Positions 45,972 to 59,250 of a DNA stretch of 64,000 bases are shown one piece after another. Source of the DNA: Girardinichthys multiradiatus (lineage: Eukaryota > Chordata > Actinopteri > Cyprinodontiformes > Goodeidae); contig NC_061800.1 in the NCBI RefSeq assembly GCF_021462225.1, positions 17,902,749 through 17,966,748 of the forward strand, written 5' to 3'. The stretch's first letter is position 1. The number at the start of each line of letters is the position of its first letter. The notes beneath the pieces are model-generated. The model saw nothing but the letters and a program-made list of their open reading frames with translations. It was not told the DNA's origin and did not search any database. Made by a program: the position numbers and the translations under genes.

Positions 45972-47262
45972 ACATACAGTGCCTTGTGAAAGTATCCATA
46001 CCCATTGAGCTTTTTCACTTTTTGTCAAAATACATCCTCAAAATTCATCATATCTTAACAGGATTTTATTTGATCACCACAAGGTAGTCACTAATTGTGA
46101 AGCAGCAGGAAAATGACACATCATTTTCCACAATTATACAAATAAGAAGTTCAAAAACTGTGGCTTGCATTTATATTCAGTCCCACTGTGTCAATACTTT
46201 TCCCTTCAGTTCCAGCTGCATATATCTTTAGATATGTATCTAACAGCTTTGGACATCTACAGACTGGTTTATTAGCTCATGTTTAGGTAGATTGTATGGA
46301 GGACATCTCCCAACATCCATTTTTAAGTCCAGCCACAGATGTCCAGTTGGACTTAGGCTTGGACTGCGACTGGGCCATTGAAATACATGTATGTTTATAA
46401 TTTAGTCTTTCTCCTGGTGGAAGATTAACCTTAAGTCTCAAGTGTTTTGGAGCCTCTAAAAGGTTTTCTTCCAGGATTGGACTGTATTTATCTCCATCCA
46501 TCGTCACATCAACTCTCACCAGCTTCCCTGTCCCTTCCAAACTTCCAGTATTAGTTTTTCTCCAAACACATCAATTGTATGTAGGTTGAGAAATTGAAAT
46601 TTGGTCGTGTCTGACCAGAGCACCTTCTTTCTCATGTTTGCTATGTCCCCTACATAATTTGTCCTGTTTCTGTAAATTGTATTTGTATGTTTATTTTTCA
46701 ACAATGGCTGTCTTCTTGCCACAATTTTATAAAGGACAGATTTGTGAATCACACTAGTAGTCATTCTGTTAATAGATTATCCCACCTGAGCTAGAAATCT
46801 CTGTAGTTCCTCCAGAGATTTAATTGGACATCCTAGATGCTTCTTTGATTAGTGCTGTCTTTGCCAGTTTAAGTACACTGCCATGTCTTAGCAGGTTTGC
46901 AGCTGTGCCATGTTTTTTTCTATTGTGAATGATCTGTGGGACGTTCAAGGTTTGGGAACTTGTTTTATAACCTAACCCTGCTTTAACCTTCTTAGCAAAT
47001 TTCTCCATGACCAGTGTGCTGTTATACTTGGTCTTCTGTTTTGTTCACTAAAGTTCTCTATTCAAACCTTTACTAAATAGGTAACTTCTAAAACTGGCTT
47101 TTATTTAAGGGTATCAGAGTAAATGGGGGCTGAATATAAATGTATGACACCAGTTTTAAATATCTAAAGTCATGCATCTTTTCCCTTCCACTTCACAAAC
47201 ATGTTCTACTTTGAGTTGGTTTATTAGAAAATATTCCAATAGTCTGAATGCCTTTGCAAAGC
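45972..47262 (-). mobile_element. Tc1-like transposon (family C), near full length, many frameshifts
   Basis: The left end CAGTGCCTTGTGAAAGTATC and the right end CTTTGCAAAGCATTAG are the two terminal repeats. On the - strand the transposase is in pieces: VKAGLGYKTSSQTLNVP (helix-turn-helix, about 46990-46940), KKVLWSDTTKFQF (first Asp, about 46590), then TGKLVRVDVTMDGDKYSPIL and EENLLEAPKHLRLK (about 46540-46420). It is clearly dead. It is the same family as the pieces at 27481-27730, 29465-29740 and 52484-52945. Confidence 0.88.
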
Positions 47263-49235
47263 ATTAGTATTTAGATACATTTTTTAACTGCTGATTAGCT
47301 CCAACATCACCCTGATTATTATCAGGTAAACGGGATGTAAAACGTCTGTAACAGTGTTGTTAAATTCTTTAAATCTTAAACTCTTACACCAAGCTCTCTG
47401 TCGTTTTGTTTGAAGCACTGTTCCCAACGGTTTTCCCATACCATCACACTTCATACTGTTCCCATTAGAGACCACTAGGACATGAAAGGGAGCCTATAAT
47501 GTTATATAGATATAGTACACATCCAGCCTCAGTTGGGTCCCCTCGTCTACTGTATATATGGCATTAGCAGCCTGCAGCTGCCTGCATTTACATCATTTAG
47601 TGTTTCTCTCCAGGGCACTTTAATACGCCCAACCTCTCCCCTGGTAAACTTTACAATAGGATGTTGAAGGATACTTCTGGCCCGCCATCGGAAATGAGAG
47701 GCACATGTGCGTGGATATAGCTTTGCAGCAGTGCTACCCCCCCCACCCCCCCACACACACACTTGTGTTGCCGAGCTTAAGGGCTCTGCAATGAGACTAA
47801 TGGATTCCTTTTGTGGACAAAACTAGGTTAAGCACATGAGCTATTGTTTTATCTGTGTTATCTGTGCACGGTGGTATCTTACAGGGGTGTTAAGTATTCC
47901 TTCACCGTACATATTCTTCAGAGACATTCTCCTTCCACAGTGTGTTGTGTCTCCATTAAAAGGAGATAATCTACATCAAGTTTTGCATGCAGCCAAACTG
48001 ACTCAGGTTGACCCTGCATTCAGCCGAGGAGAGGAAAATAGAGGAAATGTATGGCCTCGATTACGACTGTGCATCTGTTTCCGCAGATACTTGTGCTGCT
48101 GATTCACACGCAGCCAGCCACCATTAGAACATATAAATAATGTAAGGCCTTCCTTTCTCTCTGTGTGATTTCCCTCCCTTCAACTCTGCTCAGCTAAGTG
48201 CCTGCATGGAAGCCCTGGCCTCCTCCTTGTCATGTTCTCCATAGATCAGATTTATTTTAAGTCTTTATAGCGGCGCATTCTCCGCAGCGTTGCGCTCGAC
48301 GCACGTGGGGATGTTTTTAATTGTATGATGTGAAGTGGAGTAGGAGCTCCAGTGGGGACTGCGTCAAGTTGTGTTAATATTTAATTCGTTCTCACTTTAT
48401 TTCCTTCATGATCCACTGTATTGTGAGAGGTGCAGGATGAGGATGCAATGTTGCAAGATGGTTAAAGACATGATTAAAGCCAATGTGGCTCCTGGACGTT
48501 CTCTCTTTCAGGGCAGTGTGTTGTGAAAAGCTGATGTCTCTCTTCAGTGTAAGGCCACACTGTGAAGTGCGAAATATGACGCCAGCTAACGCTAATGCAC
48601 TCATTTTAGCTGATGTTCATGTAAACAAGGACAGAGATGAACCGTTGCACGTGTGCCTGGGATAAATATGAGCATATGGTTTTAGCCCGAGCTCTGCATG
48701 TCTGCTTGTGTTTGGAGGAAGAGAGCAAGGGAGGGAGAAACAGGAATGGATGGAGAAACTATGGAGGCCTTTTCACTTCCTCTGTGTGCACGTCACGTCT
48801 GCTCTGCCGGAGCTCAATTACAGGACTGATAGTCAGAGAGGAAACTTCATCATGTCGTACAGATGTCTTCACTAGAGGAAAAAAAGGGGAGGCGACGCAT
48901 GTTGTCATTTAAAGTGACACGGCCTGTGCCTGTACCAAACAAACAAAATGAGAAACAGTGGGATTGGGCTTCAGGATAAGTACGAGTTAAAGCGTGGTGG
49001 GGAAACCCACTTAGAAGGCTAACGCCAAGTTGTTCTGATTTGCTAATACAAACAATGCCTTGGCAAAACCAGTAACACTTTACAAAAATGAGAAAAACAC
49101 AAAAAGTATATATACTGGTCCAACAAAATGGGGTGGGGGGGACAGAAATGTATGATTGGGTAAATGTGGCTCTAGTCTAAAGCACATTCAGTGATCAGTA
49201 TGACATAAAGCTCTATAGATTGAGTGCATTTACAA
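47263..49235. other. Intergenic; possible conserved noncoding blocks; C-rich tract
   Basis: No gene. A low-complexity CCCCCCCACCCCCCCACACA tract lies at about 47738-47761. The stretches 47530-47720 and 47820-48110 are balanced in composition and repeat-free and could be conserved noncoding DNA, but I cannot test this. Confidence 0.3.
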
Positions 49236-49239
49236 TTCA

Positions 49240-49568
49240 GTAGACTTTAGCTGAATTCGGTTCAAGACAATGTGATTTAGTTCAGCTTATTTAAACTCTA
49301 TTCAATATAACTTACTTCTTTTTTATTAATAACATTTCAATTCAGGTCAAGTGACTTCATTCAATTAAGTTTAGCTGAAATCAGTTCCGTTCATTCAGTT
49401 CAGTGCAATCTGTTTTAATTGAGTTCCTGTCAGTTCACGTTTCAGCTGACTTCAGCTCAATACAGTTCACTTGAGTTTTGCTCAGTTTAATTTAAATCAG
49501 TTTAATTCAAGTCAGTTCGGTTGACTCCAGTTGACGCGATTTATTTCAAATCAGTTAAATGTAGCTAA
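49240..49568. repeat. Diverged CAGTT-type simple repeat, left part
   Basis: Irregular units of TTCAGTTCA, TTTAGTTCAG, TCAGTTTAATT and similar, roughly 5 or 10 bases long. It continues at 50094-50200 after an inserted element. Confidence 0.75.
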
Positions 49569-50093
49569 TGCCTCGTTCCCATGGCAGGATTTTTATGTTG
49601 TTTTTTACTCTGATCTTCCCCTTCTGACATGCCCTGATAATTGTGATGAAATCGTTTTGGTGTTAAGAGTGATCTCATCTACTCGGAAGGACATCGGAAC
49701 CGCTCAGACTTTAAATTGGGGTTATTCAACATGTGGGATTGTCTTGGCCCGATATCCTACCCTGTGGGGTGTTCCCAGAGGACAAACGAGCATGCAGCCT
49801 GTTGAATGTGACGTATAGCCAATCAGAAAGCGAGGTGATTGAAACAAGGAGGGGAATTACTCTGAACTCACGTTTGATCTTGAGAAGGTTTGCGAGATTT
49901 CTCCATCTGTCATCTGAATGTTTGCGACTGAAATCTGTTTGTGTGTGGTGTGTTTTGCTTGCCGTGTGGCTGGACACCACACATGTAGGACCAAACCTGC
50001 TATATCTGCGATTATTTATTGTCACATGTGGGGTCTCTCAGGTTTTAAAAATCAGCCAACAATTTTAAAATCCTGCTGTGTGAACCAGGCCTC
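49569..50093. mobile_element. MITE-like element inserted in the CAGTT repeat
   Basis: Starts TGCCTCGTTCCCATGGCAGG and ends, read on the other strand, AGGCCTGGTTCACACAGCAGG. Both continue ATTTT, giving imperfect inverted repeats of about 25 bases around 525 bases with no real gene. Composition changes sharply from the flanking CAGTT repeat, which resumes beyond it. I find no clear target duplication. Superfamily uncertain (hAT or Harbinger-like). Confidence 0.6.
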
Positions 50094-50330
50094 AGTTTAA
50101 TTTAGTTTAACTTAGAGCATACATTTTAGTTATTTTCAACTGAATTCAGTTTAACTCAGTTTGATTCAGTTTCGCTCAGTTCAGCTCAATTAGTGTAGAG
50201 TGGAAACCCACTGTGAAGACTGGAGCACAGGTACTCTGGTGTGCAAAAAAAGAAAAGAAACAAACTATTCAGATCACTTTAGTTCTCTTCAGCCGAAATC
50301 AGTTCAGTTGGATTCAGTTCTGTTTAATAG
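50094..50330. repeat. Diverged CAGTT-type simple repeat, right part
   Basis: TTCAGTTTAACTCAGTTTGA and TTCAGTTTCGCTCAGTTCAG continue the pattern of 49240-49568, then thin out towards 50330. Confidence 0.7.
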
Positions 50331-52483
50331 CCTGCTTTCTGTTCATAAGTGAACTAAATTGGATTCATTTAATCTAATTTGGTATGAATTTATTTCCATA
50401 ATAGTACATTTTCAAAAATTTGCAGGGTTAACAATGAATGCATTTTAGCATTCATTCATTCTAATTTAATCCCTTATCTAAAGTAAATACAGACTGAAAG
50501 AGACTAAAGCTGACAGCTTCTTTCCATCTTCCAATAGATCATGGTATTAAACACAATATATTCGATCAAATACACCTTAATAAACAAAAGTACAAAAATC
50601 ATCAATGCAATGCTCAAAAACGTTTTTTGAATATAATTTAAAAGAGTGAACATTAAAAAAATACACCGGTGAGCATGGCAAGAAAGCAATTATTTCAAAG
50701 TGGCTTGTAAAGAAAAAAACAAACAAGGAACGTACAAACAGAACATACGTCACTAAACATCACAAAAAGCATTTCAGATAGGAAATGGGAAGGACAACAG
50801 ACCAAAAAGAAACTGTTGTAGAAGAGACTATTTACTATTTAAAACATTACATGTAAATATGTCTTAAAATGTTATTGATCACTGATTGGGTTGACGTATT
50901 TTGCTCCTCGGGCGTGTCCCACAGATAGAGCCTTCAACCATCATGGTGAGTGAATTAATCTAAAACAATAACTTGTAAACAATAATCCTCTTTCAGCGAG
51001 CCATTCAGCCCCATCACAGTAAACATCTTTTATAACCCCGACAGCTCCGTAAAGTGCTTTAGGCATCATTGAGCACAACCGTCATTAGTCAGTGGCTGCA
51101 TGTAAATCTGAATAAACCAGGCGGATGGTGATGTTGCGCAGACACCAGCCCATATCTATTTTACACTGTTTCATTTCAATCGTGACACAAGCAGCGAGCA
51201 CACTCCACCAACAATGGCTGTGTTTTGCTTTAATTTGATTAGGTTTTGTCTCAGCGAATGCCAAGTCCTGTTTTGCCTCAAGAACATATCTCTTAATCAC
51301 GTTCCATCCAGGCTGTGTCTTTCATCTAAATCTCACAGCCATGGCTCCCACCCAACTTTATTTCGCTGAAAGGTAGGGGAAAATAAATACACACAGACAC
51401 ACTTATACACACAACAGCACATCCAACAAGAGGGAATACAATGACAAAAGCCTACCTCTCATCTCTGTCACATGAAATGATGTTTTGTGTTTAGCCATGT
51501 GCACTATAAAACGTGTGTGCATGTGTGTGTCTGCAGGGCTCAGATCCATGTTGTTTGGTTTGCTTCTCCATTAAGAGAGCTGTAAAAGAGAGGGAACAGA
51601 TGGCTGCTGGCCCGCTCTGTCCTGCATCCTCTCACAACTGCCACACTTCCTGTGCGTCCATTAATCTTCTCTCACCAGTCCTGTAGCACAACTTTATTAA
51701 AACAACTCGGGAGAGCGCGAACAACAAGCCTGCGCAGCTGTCAGGAGCAAAAGACAGAACCATTTGTCCACAGAAGAACGGCCTCGGATTCCTGAGACGC
51801 ATCTGTAAAACAGCTTGAGCGGAATCCACCTGGCTTTTGAAGCAGGCTCAGGCACAGCAGCCTCGCCGCTGTCGCAGTAAATGTTCATTAGGACACCAGT
51901 ACAACCATAGACTTCATGGAGATGGTGTGTCAGAGTCAGTATGTGAGGATCAAGATCAATTGCTGGGAATTTATTTGAGTTATCAACAAAAAGTAGTACC
52001 TAATATTGAAGATAAAGGAAAAGGAAACATGGTTACTTAATTTTTTCTTACCAGTAAAAGTCTGAAAAGTGTGGTGTGTATTTAATGAAATAGGCCTCAC
52101 AGTCTATTTGGGACATTTTGGGACACCTTATGTTTTCTGGGATTCAATATCCGACCCATTTGGAGACTGTATGACTGTTATGAGCATAATATCGGGCCTT
52201 TCTCTTCCATCTGCCTTGTGACCTTCTGGTTGCAGCTATGTTTAACTTCTGTGTACAGCTTAGAAATGCAAGCACCCTGATTAGTTAAATGTGATAATAT
52301 GAGCAGGAGTTGCTTGAGTTTCAATACATGTTCACAGACTTCTGTTTTTCACTGTTACAACTCCCACAGATGGTGAACCTCTGTGGAATCTGGAATCTAA
52401 TATAGTGCAATAAAGACACAAAAGCAACTGTTTTGTTATTGCTAATTTTTCCACACTAAACCCTCATATGATCCTAAAAGCAA
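50331..52483. other. Intergenic; 50990-51380 looks like conserved noncoding DNA
   Basis: No gene. The block 50990-51380 is repeat-free with balanced composition (GTCATTAGTCAGTGGCTGCA; CTTTAATTTGATTAGG). 52050-52080 contains AAAGTCTGAAAAGTGTGGTG, a scrap of a family C Tc1 end. Confidence 0.3.
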
Positions 52484-52945
52484 AATTCCTAAAGTGGCAA
52501 ATGGTGGTGGCAGCATCATTCTGAGGGGATGCTTTTTTTCACCAGGGAAGCTGGTCAGAGTTGATGGGAAGATGGACGGAGATAAATACAAGACAATCCT
52601 GGAAGAAAGCATGTTGAGGCTGCAAAAGACTTGGGATTGGGGTGGACTTTCACCTTTGAGCAGGAAAACGACCCCAAAAATACAGCCAGAGCTACATTAG
52701 AATGGGTTAGACCAAAACATATTTATATAGAGTCCAGACCTAAATTCATGAGTCAAAGGCCAAACCTAAATCTAATTGAGAATCTGTATAAGAACTGTGG
52801 CTGAATACTAATGCACGACAAACCTGTCAGATTTTTATTTGTGTAAAAAAAAAGTTTAATACCTTGTAACATTTTCCTTACAATAATGCCCTACTATGAG
52901 TTGGTCTATCCCATAAAATTAGGAATCACATGAATTGTCTGTACT
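52484..52945 (+). mobile_element. Tc1-like transposon (family C) fragment, catalytic part
   Basis: The + strand reads NGGGSIILRGCFFSPGKLV then RVDGKMDGDKYKTILEES, with broken RKTTPKIQPELH in place of the DNDPKHTARAT block. After that come the remains of the 3' end (GGCTGAATACTAATGCACGA) and the outer terminal region to about 52945. No intact frame. Confidence 0.85.
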
Positions 52946-54544
52946 TTAAACACTAAGAAGCAACAATTACGTTTTTTAGTTAGCTGTTTAAAGATGAATC
53001 TAAACAAACCTTCATGAAACAACATCTCTATTCCCAGATTGTGTAATCACACAAGGCCTTATTTTCCCTTCCTGCCCAATTGTTCTCACAGGAAGAAATA
53101 AATTAGACTATTTACCCCTCCTGTTGAAATTTACATGTTGCGTTCTGTCATGAGAAATACTCTTAGAACAAAGCTGTATTTGGTCCTGCACTCTGTGCCA
53201 ATAACAGTCAGTGGGCAAATTGAAAAATCAATTCCAATTTAAATTATTGGAATAAAGAACTCCACAAGCCTGAGATGAAAAACAACTCCTTCTTTTAGAT
53301 CCCCTTTAATTGGAAAGTCATTTCTTCAGGGTATTCTAATGGTTCTAAGAGAAGATTGCAAAATAAAGTTGATGAGCTGCTGATGGTGGTGGTGGGGGGT
53401 TAATAGCTTGTGATTGTGTGTTTGTGTGTGTTGCACTGACCCTGTGTGTTTTATTTGCTCTGCCACACAGCTCTCCATCTCCCCCCTCCTTCCCTCATGA
53501 CAGAGGCTCCAAATGAAGACTAATCCAGCGGGCTCACACACACTCAGACATACACTCCCTCACGCCTGTGGTCACTCTTTTTTTCATCCCTCTGCTATCT
53601 GAGGGGAGTGTCATTGGCTCCTGGGTCAAACTAAATTAACCGTCCAGGTCACTCACAATTGTAAGAATGTAATTGACTTTATATATCCAACCCTGGTGAT
53701 TTGGATGCTAGCTCTGTGAGTGATCCCGCATAACCTGTCCAGATGCCACTTCAAATGTAAAGTCGGATGTTGTCTTGATAGAACAGGCCATGCAAATGTT
53801 TCAGTAAGCTTTGGGCTCCCAGTGGATTCAAAGAAAAGACAACATGGCCACTGCAAGAGCAGGGACTGATACTGCAACATTTTGTATTCATCTCCCATTC
53901 ATTATGTTTCCTTAAATTACAAGAAACGAAATGTGCAACTTTTAATCTATTTTTTAAATGACTCTGACAAAGAACTCTAAACCAGTGGATGGCATCATTA
54001 AATACAGTAATAATGGCCTCCTACTGTCCATGTCACCAAGGTCCTGCAGCTTCCACGGCTTCCATCCTGGGACCAGGTCACAAAATTAACAAACTTCTTT
54101 ACTCTACCATTTAATAAATTGAATATCACAGTCGGTTTTAGCTACTCTGTGGTAAATAGTTATTTACCTAAATAAAATCATCCCTTAAAAGCAACAATTT
54201 CTGCATTCCTTGTGCATGACTCTGAGACAAAATTATAGGCACTAGTTTACAGAATACTCAGGTGGCCTTTGTCTGATAACCTGTGTAAATACAAAAAGCA
54301 GTTTTCAAATTATGATTTCATTTATTAAGAGAAAAAAGCCTATCTAACCTGGTCCTATGTAAAGGGCAATTGCCTCTTTTGTTGAATCATGAATAAATTA
54401 TAATTAACCATATTTTTTGTTTCAGTTTCTGTGGCCACACCCAGACCTGATTGATTCCTGAGCTGCAGATTCAAGAAATAACTTAAATAGAACCTGTCTG
54501 ACAACAGGAAGCAGGATGAAAGATCTTAAAGAGCAGCACATCAT
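52946..54544. other. Intergenic, no gene seen
   Basis: Nothing recognised. The open frames at 53326-53541 and 53653-53898 (-) are unsupported. Confidence 0.5.
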
Positions 54545-55215
54545 GCCCTAATCTTAAAGCAATTAAACAAATGAGGAGAAAGTAATTGACATGTTTCAGT
54601 CTGGAATGGGGTTAAAATGTCATTTCAAAGGCTTTGCGACTCCAGAGAGCCACAGTTTTCTCCACAAAGGGAGAAAAGACTGAAGGGTTCTGTACCAAAA
54701 TTACTCCAAGACTGCATTGACAAATTCTTCAAGGGGTAAAAAGAACCCACCTAAACTACTGTAATTCTCACTTACCCCTATTAATTTTGTGTTCATGATT
54801 CAATGCCAACGTACAGACTAAATAATAATGACATCCATGGGAGGGTTCCAAGGCGAAAACTATGGCTGACCCAGAAGAACAAAAAGGCTTATCTCAAATT
54901 TGCCATCTTTATGATCTTCCAGACTTTTGGAAAAAAATATGTGAACTGATGAAACAATCTGGCATGAAACTAAAACAACATTTTAGAAAAGAAGGCTATA
55001 GTCACACAAGGTTATAATGTGCTGGTCCAGGACTGCTTTGGTGGATGACTTTGATGAAACCATGAATACTAGATAGAAAGGTCCGGCCATCAGTTCGTGA
55101 CCTAAAGCTTAAGTGCATTTTAGTTTAGGCAGCAGTTTGTTTGATGAACTGAAACATGTAAGTGTGACAAAGAATCTCTAAGGGTACAAATACGTTTTTA
55201 TGGCACTGCATGTTC
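54545..55215 (+). mobile_element. Tc1-like transposon (family E), decayed fragment
   Basis: TTGCGACTCCAGAGAGCCAC, AAATTACTCCAAGACTGCAT, CATCCATGGGAGGGTTCCAA, AGGTCCGGCCATCAGTTCGT and GACCTAAAGCTTAAGTGCAT follow, in order, a well-known fish Tc1 transposase gene. There are deletions between the blocks, frameshifts throughout, and loss of the C-terminal half. Confidence 0.8.
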
Positions 55216-57399
55216 ATTGCAAGTTTGAAAGGCTTCAAGGCCAAGGGTGTCCAGCTCCAGTCTTCTAGGGTTGATGTTCTCCATGTTTTAGCCGTTTCAA
55301 TTGGCCAAATCAGTTCCTGAGCAGGTCAAGTTCTGCAGGAGTCTGGTAGTGGCTCATTCTTTAGATGTAGATGTGTTGAATAAGGTAAACGTGAAAAACA
55401 TCTAAACCATGCACCACTAATACAGATTCAAGTCATTTAGGAATAGACATCAGGAGATCCTATCCCAGACAATGTCCTGTATATGCACAGAAACATTGTA
55501 GCTTCACATTGTCTGCAGGGCATACATGATAGTCTGCATGAAGTTAACTCAATTTAAAAGCTCAAACATGCACAGGTTAATCATTTGATTTAAGACACAT
55601 ATCTGACTCCACACATACAACTACAATCTTGTAGAAAGTCACGCTGACATCTGGAGAAGTTGCTAAATTGGTAAGCTACCATTAACTACCTCTTCATTTT
55701 TCTATGACTTATTTATAATTTGGCTTGTGAACTTTTTCAATGTGGTTCCAGTTTGTTCATGTGTGTGAAAAACCTAAAAGAGAGTCACTTTCCTGCTTCA
55801 GAAACCTAGTGGCCAAGCTCACATTGGTGCAACTCCTCTTCCCACAGCCAGCACAGTCTGTGTGTACATGAGCAAAGCTGGCAGAGTAGTTCTCATGACA
55901 CAAACAGACAGGGAGCTGCTGCAGCCTGCCTTTTTAAGTGTGAACGTCACTGTTAAAGGTGAAAGGACTTAAGATTTTAACAAATAATTACAACTTACAA
56001 CCCAGCTTAGTCAGACAGCTGTTTAAATGAAAAATCTTTATAAAAAATATAAAATAAGTTTGGGCTTGGCATCAGCAGCTATCAGCAGCAGCTTGGCATG
56101 ACATATAGAATGATGCAAAAAGTTTGCAGCTTAAATAGATTGCGCAAATTGGAGAGGTATGTTTGATATGTCTTGAGGGGAATGTGGTAGATCGCATGTG
56201 AAGCAGAATAACAGCTTGAGCAGGCTGTCTCGTTTGACTCATTTTTGTATGCTTTACACGAGAAAATATGCTTTCACTGTTAAACAATTTCTGCTCAAAA
56301 CATGGCCTTGCATCTTTCTGGATGTGAACTTTGTTGGGTCACCCGTTATTTTTGTCAGGTTAACAACTGTGCTATGCAGCTCAGCATGCGTCGCAGCAAC
56401 GGATGTCACAGCGCAACAGGCGTTGCAGTTCTCACATCACCAGAGTCTGTTAAGACCAGAGGAAATAAAGTTTTAACTGCCATTCCAGCTGTAGTTTTAT
56501 GAGACTACGTTTGGAGGCACCTCTGGAGAAATAGAAAGCTTGCGAGTGGGTTTACCTTTCCTCCACACTGGCCATTCCAGGAAGAGCTTGAAAGATGGAA
56601 ATCTGTCTGATACAACAAGATCAGACGATTCATATACCCCGATCGAAGACCTTTAGACGCGACCCAGGTGAAAGGCTAGAGGTTTTGTTTCCAAGAACAC
56701 GAGTTTCCTCCTTGTTCATCATATTTTCCCCTTTTTGGATGGAGGAGAAATTGACCATTTTGAGCAGATCATGGACGTGTGACACTCTGGTTTCCCCCTT
56801 TTTTTCTTCAGAGCCACGACCCATCCTCAAGCCGGTGAAGAGAAGAAATCGCTGTCAAAGTAATTTTGTTCTTTTTATATGAAAAAGGATAGGTGTATTT
56901 AGAGGTCTGGGCAGGGTGAGGCATAGTTAAGGTCAATTAGGATCACCATTAGTTAATCCAAGGTATTAACTTGTTGCATGCAATATTGATTGAAGTGTTT
57001 TATGCTGAACTGTTTTGATTTGCTGTGTGAATATTGTGGAACCTCAACAAGCAGTTCTGCTCAAGTTGGATGCGTTCACCCTGCTGATTGTCAATCAGAA
57101 TCAGGCAGAAGTTAAAGCTGAACTTTACCCTTGTTACCCCTGTTACCCTTATAACCCTTTTCCACCGAGAACTGCCTCAGATTTTTACAACCCTTTGTTC
57201 GAGAATTGGGGCTTTCAGCTGTTAGTGGCTAAGGGGTGCAGACCTACCGTTCTACCAGCTGGTAGTCGCTGTTGAGACGCACCAATGGAGAAAGACTCCA
57301 CTGTGTAGTGGTTCTGTTCCACTTGTTGGGACCACAGCCATGAGTTACAATGTGAAAGGCCAGTACAAACTTTCCTGGAACTTTCAAAATAAATTGCAT
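55216..57399. other. Intergenic, no assignable gene
   Basis: A strong acceptor-like CCCCCTTTTTTTCTTCAG at about 56811 precedes a short basic open stretch (PRPILKPVKRRNR), but nothing else supports a gene. 57130-57300 may be a MITE remnant (TTTTCCACCGAGAACTGCCT). Confidence 0.3.
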
Positions 57400-59250
57400 T
57401 AACCTACTTGCGGCACAGCCAGGAAACGGGGTAACTGCTGACTTCCTGTGACATCACTGGCCAAATAAAAGAAACCGCTTTCCAACAGGCCGACCTCTAC
57501 CACCTGGGACTCCGCTGAGAGACTGGCCGGAGAGGAACAGCGCGCTAATGTCTCTTTGCTGGCAAAAAGACATAACTCTTCAACTGGATCCAAGAGTGTC
57601 ATAAGATCACGCGATCATATGCACCAGTTAAGTATGAGTGAATAACTGTTTGTGTACCCAGTATTCATTCATAAAAAGGGGAAATTAAGGTATAAGCATT
57701 GCCTGACATACTCTCTGAGGCCTGCAGAAGCAAACGGTGTTCCAGAGAAGCCCCTGCAGAGATGCGGTCTCCCAGTCTGGAAGGTAGAAAGCAGAGACCG
57801 CATCACCGTGTTAACGTGCAGTGTGGTTGGCGGACACAACGAGCCGTCTTTCATCTACAGCTACGGAGGTTAGCTGAAAGCAAACAGTTTGTTGACTGTG
57901 GACGTTTCTTCAAACTTCGCCGCCTTGGACAACGTTGCTCACCACAGTTCATGAGGTTAAGAGTTTGGGCAGAGAAATAGAAGGATTTTGGTTGAAATGA
58001 TCTAAACGTTTTTCATTTTATGAAGTTTGGTTTTGTTTGTGTTGAACTCAGCTATCTTGGTGCTAGCAGAATATATGTTCAGTTTTGTGTTCTTTGTCTG
58101 TGTGTTTTTAAAGTTAAGACAAACTTTATTTAAAGGGTGATTTTAAACACAGAAGATCGGCCATAACACGCTGTCCGGGCTTATGCATTTTAACCATTTT
58201 ATTGACGGTATTTTTAAAAGTGTGTGTTTGATTCTGGTGCTAAGCTAGCAGCTTCTTTGTTAGCTTAACTGCTAACAGGTAAGGACATGTGCTTGCTGCC
58301 ACATAATATTTACCCAGAAAGGTTTAGTTTTCAATCCAGTAAATAATGTGTCCCTAACATCATTTTACTAAATTTGATAACTAAGTAAACACCATTAAGC
58401 CCATTTCTCCAGAAAGATTTGGCTCTTTTCCAAAATATGTCCTTAAATGTTTTACCATTCCCTTAATAATATTTCTTTAAATATTTTAATAGATAAAGTC
58501 AGCTAATTAGACACAGTTGAGAAATGGTCATCCAGAAGGTTGGTTTTATTCAGCAGATCATTATTTAAAACATTATTTTATTAAAATAATATTTTATCTG
58601 ATCTTGCATTGTGAAGGGTTGTCTAAAGGTTGCTGATTATTTTCTAAGTTAGTTCCAAGACTAACTTCACTTCACTTCCAGATTCTTCAAGATAATCCTT
58701 GGTTCTCAAACATAAATATTACGTGGTAATGTTGCATCACTCTTTTGGTCATGGTTTTCAATCATCTTTAATCAACTTGTTTATATTGTACATAGCCCAT
58801 TAATCTTCCTCATTCTTTAATTCTGCTTGGTAGTTTGGTTGGATTGTTTTAACATAGTAAAGAGTTTGTTGATTGAAATATGTTTGACTTTGAGTTGACT
58901 TATTTTTGTTAATAAATTCTTGTATTTTAAGAAATTGTGTGAATTCATTCCATATATGTGCAGAGTTTTCCCCTTCCTCCCTCCCAAGTGTGTCAATCTG
59001 GTCAGATCAGCCAGAGTTGTATTATGTTATGGCTTGAGTTCAGTTTCTTTATTCGACCTCTTTTAAGGGCCCTATCATAACTGTTCAGGGTTTTGTTACT
59101 TAGGGGAAATAAAATCCACTTTCTTTGGAAAAATACCACTGTGTCCTTATGCTTAACTGGCTCAGTCCCTGACTAGTGTATATGTCTAATTTTGAAGAAG
59201 AAATGTTTGGGAACGATCTGGATAGTGTGGCTGCTGGAGGAAAACAAACT
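57400..59250. other. Unassigned block, possibly an old retroelement
   Basis: GC-richer in the first 600 bases, then long AT-rich sequence with donor-like AACAG|GTAAGG at about 58278. Short open frames at 57652-57980 are not recognised. It has the feel of a noncoding repeat, but no terminal structure was found. Confidence 0.2.

Noticed and set aside
49733..50068. 111-codon + frame inside the MITE-like element as a transposase
   Set aside because: No DDE or zinc-finger motif. An equally long frame exists on the other strand, as expected of a noncoding element.
56595..56882. 95-codon + frame with an acceptor near 56811 as a gene
   Set aside because: Only the acceptor-like tract supports it. 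No convincing donor, partner exon or recognisable protein.
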